Below, in pieces: positions 4,672-5,035 of a stretch of DNA of 5,035 nt (positions within the stretch are counted from its first letter, which is position 1; every line of letters starts with the position of its first letter). The notes below the pieces were generated by a model, which saw only the letters and a program-made list of their open reading frames with translations, ran no database searches and was not told the DNA's origin. Location of the stretch: NCBI GenBank assembly GCA_948468325.1, contig CAOKHR010000196.1, positions 1-5,035 of the forward strand, given 5' to 3'. Source of the DNA: an uncultured Lachnospiraceae bacterium (lineage in GTDB: Bacteria; Bacillota; Clostridia; Lachnospirales; Lachnospiraceae). Made by a program: the position numbers and the translations under genes.

Positions 4672-4965
4672 TTATCTGGGCAGTTCAATCACCGGCTTCT
4701 TTTTTGATACGCGGAAAAATATAATTTTTCTTCCTATCACCTGCACTACCTGAGATCTTGTCCTGCCTGCAGTCATTTCTGCAATTTCTTTTGGATCGTC
4801 CAGACAATTTTTCAACACAGATATTTTTACCAGCTCCCGTTTCTCTAATGCGGCGTCTAAAGCGGTAATAATTTCCGGTGTCAAACCAGACTTTCCAATC
4901 TGGAAAATCGGCGTAATACGGCTTGCCATACTCATGAGATAAGCCCTCTGTTTACTATTTAACAT
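4672..4965 (-). CDS. yhbY: YhbY/CRM-domain RNA-binding ribosome assembly factor
   Basis: A 97-residue single-domain CRS1-YhbY (CRM) protein, a KH-like RNA-binding fold associated with pre-50S ribosomal particles and maturation of 23S rRNA. It covers the domain end to end: MLNSKQRAYLMSMASRITPIFQIGKSGLTPEIITALDAAL, then the ELVKISVLKNCLDD strand and the C-terminal GRTRSQVVQVIGRKIIFFR that is diagnostic of the family. The start at 4965 has AAAGGA about 6 nt upstream; the GGAGG further up (about 16 nt) is too distant to be the main site. It is the first visible gene of the leftward operon; in related genomes obg lies upstream, but none of it is identifiable in the remaining 70 bases. The family symbol in Bacillus is yqeI. 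Confidence 0.93.
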   Translation of the reverse strand: MLNSKQRAYLMSMASRITPIFQIGKSGLTPEIITALDAALEKRELVKISVLKNCLDDPKEIAEMTAGRTRSQVVQVIGRKIIFFRVSKKKPVIELPR

Positions 4966-5035
4966 ATCCTTTCCTTTCTAACCTCCGTTATGAAGTGACT
5001 TTTGTCAAGAGGTAAAATTAAAAACAACAAACTTT

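Noticed and set aside
4966..5035. End of an obg gene or an operon promoter on the - strand
   Set aside because: One frame is open but reads unlike an Obg C-terminus, and TTGACA (about 5007-5002) has no -10 at a suitable distance; the 70 bases are too short to decide.

Overview
The window looks like chromosome from a low-to-moderate GC Firmicute of class Clostridia, most likely Lachnospiraceae. Three things point there: the gene order yhbY-nadD-yqeK-rsfS, a LexA gene divergent from a small LysM protein under Gram-positive SOS boxes, and strong AGGAGG-type ribosome binding sites. The taxonomic call is inference from gene order and protein style, not from a database match.

Left part (1-1650). 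A DUF4422-family glycosyltransferase is on the + strand. It converges on a 63-residue YjfB-type putative motility protein on the - strand, and a perfect 14-bp hairpin lies between the two stop codons. A 35-nt sequence occurs twice, at 16-50 (+) and 1609-1643 (-). The copies match at 30 of 35 positions, face each other across the glycosyltransferase/yjfB block, and can each fold into a GNRA-capped hairpin. Each copy can also be read as the end of an open frame finishing Gly-Arg-Ile-Pro-stop. In the right copy this is the real end of the LysM gene.

Middle part (1628-2785). This is a divergent SOS module: a membrane-anchored LysM protein resembling the division inhibitor YneA (-) and lexA (+). 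The 183-bp spacer holds a perfect-consensus promoter for the LysM gene, a weaker promoter for lexA, and four LexA-box-like sites placed over them. LexA should repress both genes. After DNA damage its self-cleavage would release the LysM protein, which by analogy delays division.

Right part (2786-5035). A 285-bp spacer between convergent units contains several hairpins, including a good terminator for the - strand operon. That operon runs leftward: yhbY (ribosome assembly), nadD (NAD synthesis), yqeK (Ap4A hydrolysis) and rsfS (ribosome silencing). The genes are tightly packed. Its start and any promoter or upstream gene (obg is common there) lie at or beyond the right edge.

Most of the window is ordinary housekeeping and SOS sequence. 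The best candidates for something undescribed are the paired 35-nt repeat and the yjfB leader.
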